From positions 1 to 64,000 of the forward strand of contig JAPPNU010000044.1 of assembly GCA_028873695.1 (NCBI GenBank): DNA of 64,000 nucleotides, read 5' to 3'. This DNA comes from Gemmatimonadota bacterium (GTDB taxonomy: Bacteria > Latescibacterota > UBA2968 > GCA-2709665). Made by a program: the position numbers and the translations under genes. Each line of letters starts with the position of its first letter. Within the stretch, counting starts at the first letter, position 1. Below are positions 16,515-24,730 of this stretch, piece after piece. A model generated the notes under the pieces. It had not been told where the DNA came from, did no database searches, and was given only the letters and a program-made list of their open reading frames with translations.

Positions 16515-17735
16515 ATGAAGGTCGAGTTTCGTTCTCCAAGGAATCAGTCTGAATTCATGGACACGGTGCGGTGCTTTTTTCATGAAGCGCTCGACAATAA
16601 GACGGATTTTGATGCGCAGGTTAGGCGCGAAGCCAAGTACATCCAGGAAGATCCCTGGATCACAAGAGACGATACACTTGCAGCTTTCTTGGACGGGAAA
16701 GTTGTGAGCTTAGTTCAGATTTTTCGTCGCCCAATTCATATTGGCAAATTTGTATTACAAATGGGTGGTATCGGAAGTGTGTACACTTTGCCAGCGTATC
16801 GGCACAAACGCTATTCTTCGCAGCTGATGAAGGTTGGCGTTGCTTACATGAAAGAAGCCGGATACGATATTTCATTCTTGACCACTCGTATTCCTTCTCA
16901 CTATGCAAAGGAAGGTTGGGTCGTTTACCCGACATTCAGTATGAGATTGGATCTACCGAGTGACGGATTTAAAGCTCCGAATGAATCGCATGTAGATTGT
17001 GGTCCTTTCAACGAGGATTCGAACGGGATAATTGCAATCTACAGTCAATTTAACTCATTGCGTTCAGGTACGGTGGTAAGGAATTCTGCCTATTGGTATA
17101 ATCAGATCGAATATCTTGGAGATGAACCGGCCCTCTATTGGAAAGCAAGGAGAAATGGTGAGTTGGCAGCTTACCTAAGGTCCGTTGATTGGAACGTAGT
17201 CGAAGTCGGATTCTCCCAAGGCCAGGATCGAGAGTTGGTCAATCTACTTAAACACGTTTTTGCTCATGCCAGGGCTGAAGGTGTAAAGACGATCGATGCC
17301 CTTGTTCCCTTGAATTTTCAAGGCCTGTTCGAAGGTGTGGGGTGCAAAGTCAGCCGGTCCGAATCCTGTTCGATGATGGTACGGATTATCAACTTTGAGT
17401 CTCTCTTGCGAAAGATTATACCTCTCCTAAGGCTACGGCTTGTAGAATCAGATTTTTCTAAATGGAAGGGGCTTATCGCCATTCAATATGAAGCTGGTAT
17501 TCAGGTCTTGAATATCAATGAAGGGGAATTGTCGATTTTGATAGAGTCAGTCACGCCAGACATCTCTCTTCGCCTAAGCCAGGAACAGTTGATCAAACTG
17601 CTGTTTGGGGATATGGGAATCGAACATATCATTTTTTCGAACAATTTGGATTTAAAGAAAACGGAAGTGGAATTGTTAAATGTCCTATTTCCAAGAGATC
17701 AATTTTGCATGTGGGATTTTGACTGCGCATTTTGA
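16515..17735 (+). CDS. Eis-like GNAT acetyltransferase with C-terminal SCP2-like domain
   Basis: The 406-residue protein has an N-terminal GNAT domain with MGGIGSVYTLPAYRHKRYSSQLM as acetyl-CoA loop, a second GNAT-like half (about 170-290) and a C-terminal sterol-carrier-like segment (about 300-406), as in Eis proteins. It aligns in outline with the C-terminal part of the sigma fusion at 13085. The gene is clearly AT-richer (about 42-45% GC in sampled lines) than its neighbours, which suggests separate acquisition. The ATG at 16515 begins at the first GNAT strand; a longer frame reaches 16395 but its sequence is not GNAT-like. Confidence 0.85.
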   Translation: MKVEFRSPRNQSEFMDTVRCFFHEALDNKTDFDAQVRREAKYIQEDPWITRDDTLAAFLDGKVVSLVQIFRRPIHIGKFVLQMGGIGSVYTLPAYRHKRYSSQLMKVGVAYMKEAGYDISFLTTRIPSHYAKEGWVVYPTFSMRLDLPSDGFKAPNESHVDCGPFNEDSNGIIAIYSQFNSLRSGTVVRNSAYWYNQIEYLGDEPALYWKARRNGELAAYLRSVDWNVVEVGFSQGQDRELVNLLKHVFAHARAEGVKTIDALVPLNFQGLFEGVGCKVSRSESCSMMVRIINFESLLRKIIPLLRLRLVESDFSKWKGLIAIQYEAGIQVLNINEGELSILIESVTPDISLRLSQEQLIKLLFGDMGIEHIIFSNNLDLKKTEVELLNVLFPRDQFCMWDFDCAF

Positions 17736-17830
17736 GAAGCCGCTCCAGGAGAGACGACAAAACAAAGGCAAAGACCGCATGACGGATTTCTGCCCTTTGT
17801 TGGGTTTGCCGGATCGCAAGCGGCACAATG

Positions 17831-17899
17831 TATAACACGACCGTGTCCGGCTATGCCCTCTGAGCAACCGTTGGGCAGTTCTGACACGGGAACACGTCA
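17831..17899 (+). repeat. attC-like imperfect hairpin h5
   Basis: It starts GTATAACACGACCG. The 5' arm CCGTGTC-GGCTATGCCC pairs with the 3' arm GGGCAGTTCTGACACGG, enclosing AACCGTTGGG. It ends ACACGTCACATG 61 bases before the second methyltransferase copy. The stem is strong by eye and it is among the best in the series. Confidence 0.5.
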
Positions 17900-17959
17900 C
17901 ATGATAACTGAGGCATAGGTCGATCAATCGGCCGGCACCCGTCACAGATACTGATCAAT

Positions 17960-18727
17960 ATGACCTTCGCCAAGCTTGTTGATACATGGAAGGGTGAAGA
18001 GGAACAGCTCTTCTCGGGATCGAATTTTTCGTGGTTGGACGGCAGGATGTTCGAAGATCAACCTCCGTGGTCTTATTCTTCACGGGCTGCCGAGCTTATG
18101 CGTCGATGCTCATCTGTCATCGATCTGGGAACGGGTGGTGGTGAGAGGTTCCTGGACTTACAGGAATCCTGGCCTGAAGTGGTTGTCGCAACGGAGGAAT
18201 TTGCACCTAACTTCAAGTTGGCAACTGAACGTCTCGTTCCAATGGGAGCGAGAGTTGTGGATGTTCGGCTAACTGATTGCGATCCATTGCCTTTTTCCGA
18301 TGGGAAGTTCGATCTCGTCCTGAACCGCCATTCCGCATTCAATCCCAATGAAGTTGCCCGTATTCTCGCGCCGGGTGGCACATTCCTGACACATCAGGTT
18401 CACGGGTTGTGGGCCTGTGACTTGCTGGCAGCGTTTGACGCGAAGCCGCAATGGCCGGGATCCACCCTTGAAAAGAATGTGGCTCAATTGAGAACGGCGG
18501 GCCTGACTATTCTCGGTGCCGAAGAATGGTCTGGCCGGCTGGCTTTCGCTGACGTGGGCGCCTTGGTCTATTACTTGAAGGCGGTCCCGTGGCTGGTACC
18601 AGGGTTTTCAGTCGAAACGCACGTGGAGCACCTGTTAAGGCTGCAACACCGGCTTGATAGCGGCGATGAGCTGGCGTTCACGGCAAGGAAATTCTTAATT
18701 GAAGCGCAAAAGAAGGGGCCAACTTGA
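17960..18727 (+). CDS. Class I SAM-dependent methyltransferase, copy 2 of a duplicated unit
   Basis: The 255-residue protein is about 85% identical to that at 11363-12130 with no gaps, sharing motif I VIDLGTGGGERFLDL, VLNRHSAFNP and the C-terminal block. Flanking homology runs from the end of hairpin h5 (ACGTCACA) through a GAGGCA-TGGTC-ATCAA leader to a downstream GTGTGACAGCACGG half-site at about 18760. Both copies are intact, so both are probably under selection. Downstream lies an S9 peptidase gene that begins inside the half-site region. Confidence 0.92.
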   Translation: MTFAKLVDTWKGEEEQLFSGSNFSWLDGRMFEDQPPWSYSSRAAELMRRCSSVIDLGTGGGERFLDLQESWPEVVVATEEFAPNFKLATERLVPMGARVVDVRLTDCDPLPFSDGKFDLVLNRHSAFNPNEVARILAPGGTFLTHQVHGLWACDLLAAFDAKPQWPGSTLEKNVAQLRTAGLTILGAEEWSGRLAFADVGALVYYLKAVPWLVPGFSVETHVEHLLRLQHRLDSGDELAFTARKFLIEAQKKGPT

Positions 18728-18808
18728 ACGGCGCCATTTGGCATCGACGGCGACCATCTACGTGTGACAGCACGGTGTTGCCCTGCGGTGCCATCGCCGG
18801 CTTGGCCG

Positions 18809-20614
18809 ATGGCAATCACCATCTCGATCCACAAACCAGTGAGACTTCAGCCGCAATTCGAGAATGCGTCGTACGGTTCGTCCAGGTGTGCGATTCAGTA
18901 CTTTCGGAGGAAAGATTCGTTGATAAGCGATTTCGACGTCGATCCAGTTTCGGGTCGAATAGTGTTGCAGTGCCGTGGGATTTCGGGTGAGACATGGTTG
19001 AAGATCATGGAATCCTCAGGGGAAATCATTGGGGAGATCCCGCCCGAGTTCCTGCCGCATCATCCGCGCTGGGCATCAGATGGTCTTCGCCTGACATTTT
19101 CGGGCAACGACGGTCGCATAGGTGTCCATGAAGTATCCGAGGACAACACCAGGATCGTGTATGAAGACCCGTCCATGCAAGCTGGCTTCAGTCAGTGGTC
19201 GCCGGACGGTTTAGAGCTCGTATTCTCCGCCTACGAAAGGCAACCCGATGGACGACCACCGGATATCTTCCGCCTGACACCGGCCGATGGCAGGCTTGTT
19301 AGATTGACCTCCTCGCCGGATGCTGTAGACAGGTTTCCGAATTGGTCCCCATCCGGCGACCGGATTGCATTTCATCGCCAGGACCTCAAGGAGCTTAATA
19401 AACCCAAGAGAGTTTGCCTGTATGATATCGAACGACGGGAAGTGTCCTCCCTCTTTTCCGGTGCAAACAGTCAGCGATTTGGTAGATACCCGTGGTCTCG
19501 TGATGGAAGGTGGTTTTCACTGCAGGAGGTTGACAAGGAAGGAGAGAGCGTTCGGGTCGTAGATCTTACCGATCGAGATTCCACGTGGACCTGGGGGGAC
19601 AATGGTTCGGTGCAGGAAGGGGCATTCTCCGCTCAAACAGACAGGCTGCTCTGCATTCTGCCCGATGAACTCGTCTGGTTGCGGTTTCCCGAGGGACGCG
19701 TCGACGCACGGCTCAAGCTTCCGTCGGGCATCAGCGTTTCGAAGAACCTGACCAGGCATCAAATTGCCATCGCGGCGGACAGCGACATCGTCTACTTCCT
19801 GGCCACGGACAATAGAGTCTACCGTTGGGATGAGTCGGGCAAATTTACTGCCGTGGCTGAGCATTCGGAGGCCGGGCCGAGCTTCAAGCTGGAGGAGTTC
19901 ACAGTTCCCGCGTCGGATGGTTGGCTGCTGCCGGCACAACGCCTGGTTCCGGATTGCCCGCGAGAGACCGCAGTATTGTACGTACACGGCGGTCCGGGCG
20001 GCAGCCTCGATAGAAACGACTCGTGGGCGCTGTGGCTTGTTCGCAAGGGTTTCGAGGTCGTGCGTGTGGCTTACAGAGGTTCTACCGGCTTTGGCGATGA
20101 TCTGGCGAGAGCCAATGAAGGTGTTTGTGGCGTTTCGGACGTTCAGGACGTGGTTGATTGTGGGGTCTTTTGGCAGCGGCAGTTCGGTTCGGGCAGAAGG
20201 ATCGCGCTGTTTGGTAACAGCTACGGTGGCTTTCTCAGCCTTCTGGCCCTGGCGAATCCTTCCTCACCATTCCCGGGTGCGGTATCGACATGCACCTGCA
20301 CGAGCCTTCGAGTCTTGCGGCTTCACCATGACAGAATTCTCCCGGCCAACCCGAATGCTCGTGAGAAAGCACTGGAAGAGAGATCCGTGCTGTCGCAGGC
20401 CGAAAAGATCAAGAGACCGGTTCTACTCTTCCATGGTGGACTTGACACTGTAGCAACCACGGACGAAATGCGACACGTCGAGAGGTGCATTAACGATTTG
20501 GGAGGAGACTGCTCGCTGGTCGTGTTCCCCGACGATACACACGCGTTGGCAAAGCATCGCGACGAAGTGTTTGACAGAGCGACCCGGTTCTTCGAGAATC
20601 GCCTCCCACCCTGA
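18809..20614 (+). CDS. S9-family (prolyl oligopeptidase-like) serine peptidase
   Basis: The 601-residue protein has an N-terminal beta-propeller built of WSPDG-type repeats (PRWASDGLRL, SQWSPDGLELVFSAY, PNWSPSGDRIAFH) and a C-terminal alpha/beta-hydrolase domain from about 370. Catalytic signs are YVHGGPGG (oxyanion region), GNSYGG with nucleophile Ser471, HGGLDTVA (Asp region) and DDTHAL (His region). This is the acylaminoacyl-peptidase/DPP-type architecture. It has no signal peptide, so it is likely cytosolic. The ATG at 18809 follows the duplicated methyltransferase tail; a longer frame from 18764 reads through the half-site. Confidence 0.9.
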   Translation: MAITISIHKPVRLQPQFENASYGSSRCAIQYFRRKDSLISDFDVDPVSGRIVLQCRGISGETWLKIMESSGEIIGEIPPEFLPHHPRWASDGLRLTFSGNDGRIGVHEVSEDNTRIVYEDPSMQAGFSQWSPDGLELVFSAYERQPDGRPPDIFRLTPADGRLVRLTSSPDAVDRFPNWSPSGDRIAFHRQDLKELNKPKRVCLYDIERREVSSLFSGANSQRFGRYPWSRDGRWFSLQEVDKEGESVRVVDLTDRDSTWTWGDNGSVQEGAFSAQTDRLLCILPDELVWLRFPEGRVDARLKLPSGISVSKNLTRHQIAIAADSDIVYFLATDNRVYRWDESGKFTAVAEHSEAGPSFKLEEFTVPASDGWLLPAQRLVPDCPRETAVLYVHGGPGGSLDRNDSWALWLVRKGFEVVRVAYRGSTGFGDDLARANEGVCGVSDVQDVVDCGVFWQRQFGSGRRIALFGNSYGGFLSLLALANPSSPFPGAVSTCTCTSLRVLRLHHDRILPANPNAREKALEERSVLSQAEKIKRPVLLFHGGLDTVATTDEMRHVERCINDLGGDCSLVVFPDDTHALAKHRDEVFDRATRFFENRLPP

Positions 20615-20649
20615 GCAATCTTGTGCCTTGCGCGCAGCCCCACAGCCCG

Positions 20650-20717
20650 GCAAATACGACCGTGCCCGGCTGCGCCCTTCGGCAACCACCATCGCGGTTC
20701 GTGCGCGGCAAGACGTT
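20650..20717 (+). repeat. attC-like imperfect hairpin h6
   Basis: AAATACG at the 5' end faces CGTTATTT at the 3' end, GTGCC faces GGCAAG, and an inner CAACC...GCGGTTCG hairpin is present. It ends AAGACGTTATTTG between the S9 peptidase and GNAT genes. Confidence 0.45.
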
Positions 20718-20817
20718 ATTTGAAATGGAAACCAGCCAAGGGAATGCCTCGGTGCATCCGGAGTGGTGGTAATTACGGAATGTCCAGACAATGCCACCTC
20801 ACAGACAGGAGTTTGAA

Positions 20818-21342
20818 ATGCCACTGCCTGAAGACGTTCGAATAGAGCGGCTGGAATCCACTCACCCCGCATGGCAGAGATTCCTGGCCTTCGCTGACGA
20901 GAGAGGCGAAGGAGCCAGACTCGACGCCAAGACGTGCGAGTACCACTCGGGGCCATTCACCCTCGTGGCGCATGTTCGGGATCAAATGGTCGGTTACCTG
21001 AGGTTTTGGACCCAACAGATTGGGATCGATGAAGACAAGCCCGGTCTTGAGCGGAACGATAAGCCAGTATTGGAAGCAAAGGTTGTCGCGTTCTTCGTCA
21101 AACCGCAATATCGGCGTCGGGGTATCGGGAGGAGTCTAAAGCAGACGGCGGTTTCCTGGGCACGTGATCTAGACTGCTACCAGGTACGAGAGCGCAGCTG
21201 TTACAGCAACATTGAAAACCACGCTCTTAACATATCCCTGGGTTTTGGTATTCAACCCGCTGTTAACGAGGATGAGGGTGACTGCAGTGCGTATTTCATG
21301 CTGCCAGTGAACACACACGAAACGGCCTCCGTGATCGGTTGA
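20818..21342 (+). CDS. GNAT-family N-acetyltransferase
   Basis: The 174-residue protein has the GNAT order: VRIERLESTHPAWQRFLAF start, GYLRFWTQQIG strand, then EAKVVAFFVKPQYRRRGIGRSL with a clear R-R-x-G-I-G acetyl-CoA loop, and SCYSNIENHALNISLGF as the terminal motif. The ATG at 20818 is preceded by CAGGAG; an upstream ATG at 20791 would add nine residues. It starts 101 bases after the end of hairpin h6. The substrate is unknown. Confidence 0.9.
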   Translation: MPLPEDVRIERLESTHPAWQRFLAFADERGEGARLDAKTCEYHSGPFTLVAHVRDQMVGYLRFWTQQIGIDEDKPGLERNDKPVLEAKVVAFFVKPQYRRRGIGRSLKQTAVSWARDLDCYQVRERSCYSNIENHALNISLGFGIQPAVNEDEGDCSAYFMLPVNTHETASVIG

Positions 21343-21444
21343 GCCACGACGTTACCGCGGACATTCGAAGTGGACTCCGCGCCACATGGCGCGACCGCAC
21401 CCGGCGTGAATGCGGCCGCGTCACGCGAGCGCGAAGGAGGTGCT

Positions 21445-21672
21445 GTGGAGGGAAAGGTTTTCGACAGGTTTGTCAATCTCGACTCCATCGCGGATGGCTT
21501 CTTCACAGACGCCGTCGTGGACCACGTCTCGGTGTATTGCGAATTGTTTGGTATACGGCTTGCCTCAGTCTATGTGTGGGGAAGTATTCATCGGAGTGAA
21601 GCAGTATCGGAATTGAACTCATTCAACGGAATTACCAACGTTGAGCGAAGACGTCAGACGCTTTTACGATGA
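21445..21672 (+). pseudogene. Truncated nucleotidyltransferase (MNT/kanamycin type)
   Basis: A GGAGG site precedes a GTG at 21445, and the frame reads a helical lead followed by IRLASVYVWGSIHRSEAV, the family's strand plus G-S-x-x-R-x-E-A turn. The next expected segment with the catalytic D-x-D is replaced by SELNSFNGITN, and the frame then runs into the start of the methyltransferase at 21641. Only the first quarter of the usual protein of about 250 residues remains. The break lies at the boundary with the next gene, consistent with recombination at a gene edge. Confidence 0.6.
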
Positions 21673-22408
21673 CCTGGCTGCTGACTACCATCACGTCTAC
21701 GCCGAGTGGGAATCGGCAATCGAACGGCAATCGTGTGTACTGGATCGGTTGATTCAACGTGAATCGTCGGTAAACGCGTCGGTTGTCCTGGACTGTTCGT
21801 GTGGAATAGGCACCCAGGCAATTGGTCTGGCGGAGCGAGGGTATGAAGTCTTCGCGTCCGACCTCAGCCCGAAGGCGATTGCCAGGGCGAAATTTGAAGC
21901 TGCTGACCGGGGGCTGAAGATTGAGTTCGCCGTTTCCGATGTTCGGGAGGTGGAACGCGCCTTCGCCCGCAAATTCGACGTTGCGATCAGTTGCGATAAC
22001 GCACTTCCCCATCTCTTGACCGACGAAGACCTGACTCTCGCTCTCCGAAGCATCAGGCGCACGCTGAAGCCTGATGGACTGTTGGTTGCCAGTATTCGTG
22101 ATTACGATCGGTTGCTCGCAGAGAGACCGTCGTTTATGGGCGCCAACGTTCAGGGTGCATCGGAGCGCGAGGTCATTACGTTTCAGGTCTGGGACTGGTC
22201 GAAGGAATCAGATACCTGTCTGATTCGGCTATTCATAATGACCCGGGCACCGAATGGGTGGCAAGTAAGAGAGCTAAGGACCCGCTACCGGGCAATCCGG
22301 CGCAAGGAGCTCACTCTGGCCCTGGAGTCCGCCGGATTCTCGAAAGTCGCCTGGCATACGCCTGAACAGTCCGGTTATTTTCAGCCGGTCGTTACGGCGC
22401 ATGCCTGA
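21641..22408 (+). CDS. Class I SAM-dependent methyltransferase
   Basis: The 255-residue protein starts with TTG (SEDVRRFYDDLAADYHHVY, the common opening of this family). It has motif I VVLDCSCGIGTQAIGLA, motif II FASDLSPKAIARAK, motif IV FDVAISCDNALPHLL and LKPDGLLVASIRDYD. These match the Gly/Thr-type small-molecule methyltransferases often named 'class I SAM-dependent methyltransferase'. No Shine-Dalgarno of strength is visible. Its beginning overlaps the end of a broken nucleotidyltransferase frame. The substrate is unknown. Confidence 0.88.
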   Translation: MSEDVRRFYDDLAADYHHVYAEWESAIERQSCVLDRLIQRESSVNASVVLDCSCGIGTQAIGLAERGYEVFASDLSPKAIARAKFEAADRGLKIEFAVSDVREVERAFARKFDVAISCDNALPHLLTDEDLTLALRSIRRTLKPDGLLVASIRDYDRLLAERPSFMGANVQGASEREVITFQVWDWSKESDTCLIRLFIMTRAPNGWQVRELRTRYRAIRRKELTLALESAGFSKVAWHTPEQSGYFQPVVTAHA

Positions 22409-22482
22409 TAGAGACTACTTTCGAAAACAGCGCCGTGTTGTCCAGCGGCGTGGCCTGCACCGCTGCTGACGGAGATCCCTTG

Positions 22483-23136
22483 ATGCACGCATACATTGTC
22501 TTCGCGCATCCGACGAGGAGGTCTTTCACAGGGGAGGTATTGGCCGAATTGTGTCGAGGATTCGACGACGGAGGACATTCCTACGAGATCGGGGACTTGT
22601 ATGAAATGGACTTCAAATGCGAAATGACTCCGGATGAGTACACTCGCGAGATGAACGTCCAGGGCAATCGCCCCACCCTCCCCATACCGCCGGACGTAGA
22701 AGTCGAACACAGCGAGATCAGCAGGGCAGACGGTCTGGCCTTTGTCTTTCCGGTCTGGTGGAGCGACTGTCCGGCAAAGTTGAAGGGATGGTTCGACCGG
22801 GTCTGGGTCTGCGGATACGCGTACGAGTACCAATTCGCCAGGGAGACCTATCCGTTTCCGCGACTTTCAATCGAAAGGGCTCTCGTACTCTGTCCCGTGG
22901 GTAATTCATTGGAGGCATTGAAAGAGTCCGGAATTGCCAAATCCATGAGACGGTTATACACCCATGATCGCCTCCGACCTGACGCGGGTGTGAAGCATTG
23001 TGAGTTTGCGCTCCTTCCCGGAATGGCAGATCACTTTGCGACATCGAGCAACGTGGCAAGGAATCTTGAGATCGCTTATCGGTATGGCAGGAACTTCCTG
23101 ATGAAATGTACCAATAGTGAACGCGAGCCCCATTAG
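22483..23136 (+). CDS. NAD(P)H dehydrogenase (quinone) / flavodoxin-like oxidoreductase
   Basis: The 217-residue protein belongs to the NQO1/MdaB/YwrO group: MHAYIVFAHPTRRSFTGEVL at the FMN phosphate loop, DLYEMDFKCEMTPDEY, then ADGLAFVFPVWWSDCPAKLKGWFDRVW, the flavodoxin-fold active-site block. It probably reduces quinones or nitro compounds with NAD(P)H in the cytosol. The ATG at 22483 starts at the first strand; the frame is open upstream to 22435. Between it and the preceding methyltransferase lies a GAAAACAGCGCCG sequence like the other half-sites. Confidence 0.9.
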   Translation: MHAYIVFAHPTRRSFTGEVLAELCRGFDDGGHSYEIGDLYEMDFKCEMTPDEYTREMNVQGNRPTLPIPPDVEVEHSEISRADGLAFVFPVWWSDCPAKLKGWFDRVWVCGYAYEYQFARETYPFPRLSIERALVLCPVGNSLEALKESGIAKSMRRLYTHDRLRPDAGVKHCEFALLPGMADHFATSSNVARNLEIAYRYGRNFLMKCTNSEREPH

Positions 23137-23199
23137 GTAAGTCGAAATAGCCGGTTTGCGGCCTTGTCGTCCTGGAAAGAACCACGATCGTCCCGTCAG

Positions 23200-23284
23200 C
23201 GTGCAACAGCAGCGCTTGTGGCTCGGGTCGTCCGCGTCCTCATCCAACTTGGTTTCGATAGGTTCGCAGGCGCGTGAAACGTTA
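23200..23284 (+). repeat. attC-like imperfect hairpin h7
   Basis: GTGCAACAGCAGCGC at the 5' end and GCGCGTGAAACGTTATC at the 3' end pair imperfectly, with an inner CCAACTT...AGGTTCG element. It lies between the flavodoxin-like gene (stop 23136) and the phosphotransferase start (23308). Confidence 0.4.
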
Positions 23285-23307
23285 TCGGCAATGCCTTGAG
23301 GCAGGTC

Positions 23308-24180
23308 ATGTTTGATGGCTGCGACGGACTTGAATCGCGAATAGCGGACCTGACCGGACGAGAAGTGGACCGGCTGCACCCGGTACAGGGAGGGTACACA
23401 AACGCCTGCCGGAGAATCGTAAGATTCCGGGACGGAGACACCGCATTTGCAAAGTGCGCTACGGATCGGCGCACCAGCGCGTGGCTGCATTCCGAGATTT
23501 CGGTCTACCGCCAGCTTTCCGACGACTTCATGGCGGCGGTTTTGGCATGGGACGAAGAGGAACCTCCATTGCTGATATTGGAGGACCTGAGCGGGTACCC
23601 GTGGCCTCCGCCCTGGACTGCTTCCCGTGTCGATATGGTTCTCGACAGCCTGGCAACGATACATAAGAGCCAGGCGAGTGTGCCCGAATATCAGGAGAAC
23701 TTCACGCATCGCAGTTGGCACGAAGTTGCGGCGCACCCTGAGGCATTCCTGTCAATACGCGTCGCAAGCGAATCGTGGTTGGCAAAGTGTCTGCCCGCCC
23801 TCCTGGAGGCGCACGATAGCGTTGAACCTGAAGGCAAAGCGCTTGTCCACCTTGACGTGAGAAGCGACAACATCTGCTTTCGTGCCGGCCGGGCCGTTCT
23901 GATCGACTGGAACAACGCCTGCTTTGGCAATCCCGATCTCGACATTGCCTTCTGGCTTCCCGGCCTTCGCCACGAGGGTGGGCCGCCTCCACAGGATATT
24001 CTTCCAGACGCCGGTCACCTGGCGTCGTATGTTACGGGGTATTTCGCTTCACGTGCAGGGTTGCCGGACCTGCCACACACACCGCTGGTTCGCGAACTGC
24101 AGAAGGACCAGCTTATTGCAGGTCTTCAGTGGACGGTTCGGGAGCTTGGACTCCCTGAACCGGACATGATGGGAAGTTGA
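23308..24180 (+). CDS. Aminoglycoside phosphotransferase (APH)/choline-kinase-family protein
   Basis: The 290-residue protein has the APH kinase fold: GGYTNACRRIVRF nucleotide-binding loop, LLILEDLSG hinge, catalytic loop VHLDVRSDNICF (HxDxxxxN) and LIDWNNACFGNPDLDIAFW with the metal-binding Asp. GAGGCAGGTC precedes the ATG; a TTG four codons earlier is possible. This is the first of three such kinases in the window, which are not close paralogues. Similar enzymes phosphorylate aminoglycosides, macrolides, choline or thiamine-like compounds; the substrate cannot be told. Confidence 0.9.
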   Translation: MFDGCDGLESRIADLTGREVDRLHPVQGGYTNACRRIVRFRDGDTAFAKCATDRRTSAWLHSEISVYRQLSDDFMAAVLAWDEEEPPLLILEDLSGYPWPPPWTASRVDMVLDSLATIHKSQASVPEYQENFTHRSWHEVAAHPEAFLSIRVASESWLAKCLPALLEAHDSVEPEGKALVHLDVRSDNICFRAGRAVLIDWNNACFGNPDLDIAFWLPGLRHEGGPPPQDILPDAGHLASYVTGYFASRAGLPDLPHTPLVRELQKDQLIAGLQWTVRELGLPEPDMMGS

Positions 24181-24437
24181 AAGCCTCAGGCGACATCCGA
24201 TAACAGCACGTCGTGCGCTACGGCGCCATCGGCGAGACCCTACGAAACGGGCCGAAAGGGTCCCCAAGAGTACATTCGCACCAACAGCTGTCCAAATTAG
24301 TTTAAAAAAGACGATCTTGGATGCGTAAGTACCTGGTTTTTTTGAAAGTCGTTTCGAAGTGTTCATGCAGGTCCCTCTCTTTTGGCCACGGCTGTCCAAG
24401 ACAGAAACCGATATAGGACCGGCGTGGTTGGCGTTCC
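24181..24437 (+). repeat. Gene-free spacer with attC-like half-site
   Basis: It has no gene. Starting at 24199, CGATAACAGCACGTCGTGCGC is the best match to the 16348 half-site. Around 24240 CGAAACGGGCCGAAA recurs near 53555. The remainder is unremarkable up to the inverted-repeat element at 24438. Confidence 0.5.
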
Positions 24438-24589
24438 CTGGAGCGAGGGCATCCTGCCCTCGACATCGGAAAACGCGTCGCACACGGTGTTTTCCTCGAA
24501 CCGGAGTCGGATTGAATAGCCCAGTCAGTCTCTCGACGCAAATAGGGGTAGGTGACGCCAAGTTCGAGGGCAGGATGCCCTCGCTCCGG
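24438..24589 (+). repeat. REP/MITE-like element (family E), copy 1
   Basis: Two ends, GGAGCGAGGGCATCCTGCC and its reverse complement GGCAGGATGCCCTCGCTCC, form near-perfect inverted repeats of about 24 bp around a 100-bp interior. Each end also folds on itself (CGAGGGCA-TCC-TGCCCTCG). Further copies lie at 39596-39747 and 62090-62242. The interior of this copy differs from the other two. It has no coding content, so mobilisation would need help from elsewhere. Confidence 0.8.
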
Positions 24590-24730
24590 TTTCAGGCGGA
24601 TCATGTCGTGTTAGCAGTTGGAACAGACGATTTTGGACAGGCGTGATTCGCACCGGCACCTTTCGTGCTTTTTGTGGTAAATTAACGGTTGTCTTTTTCC
24701 AATTGAGATTAGGCTCGGGAGAATCCGGAG

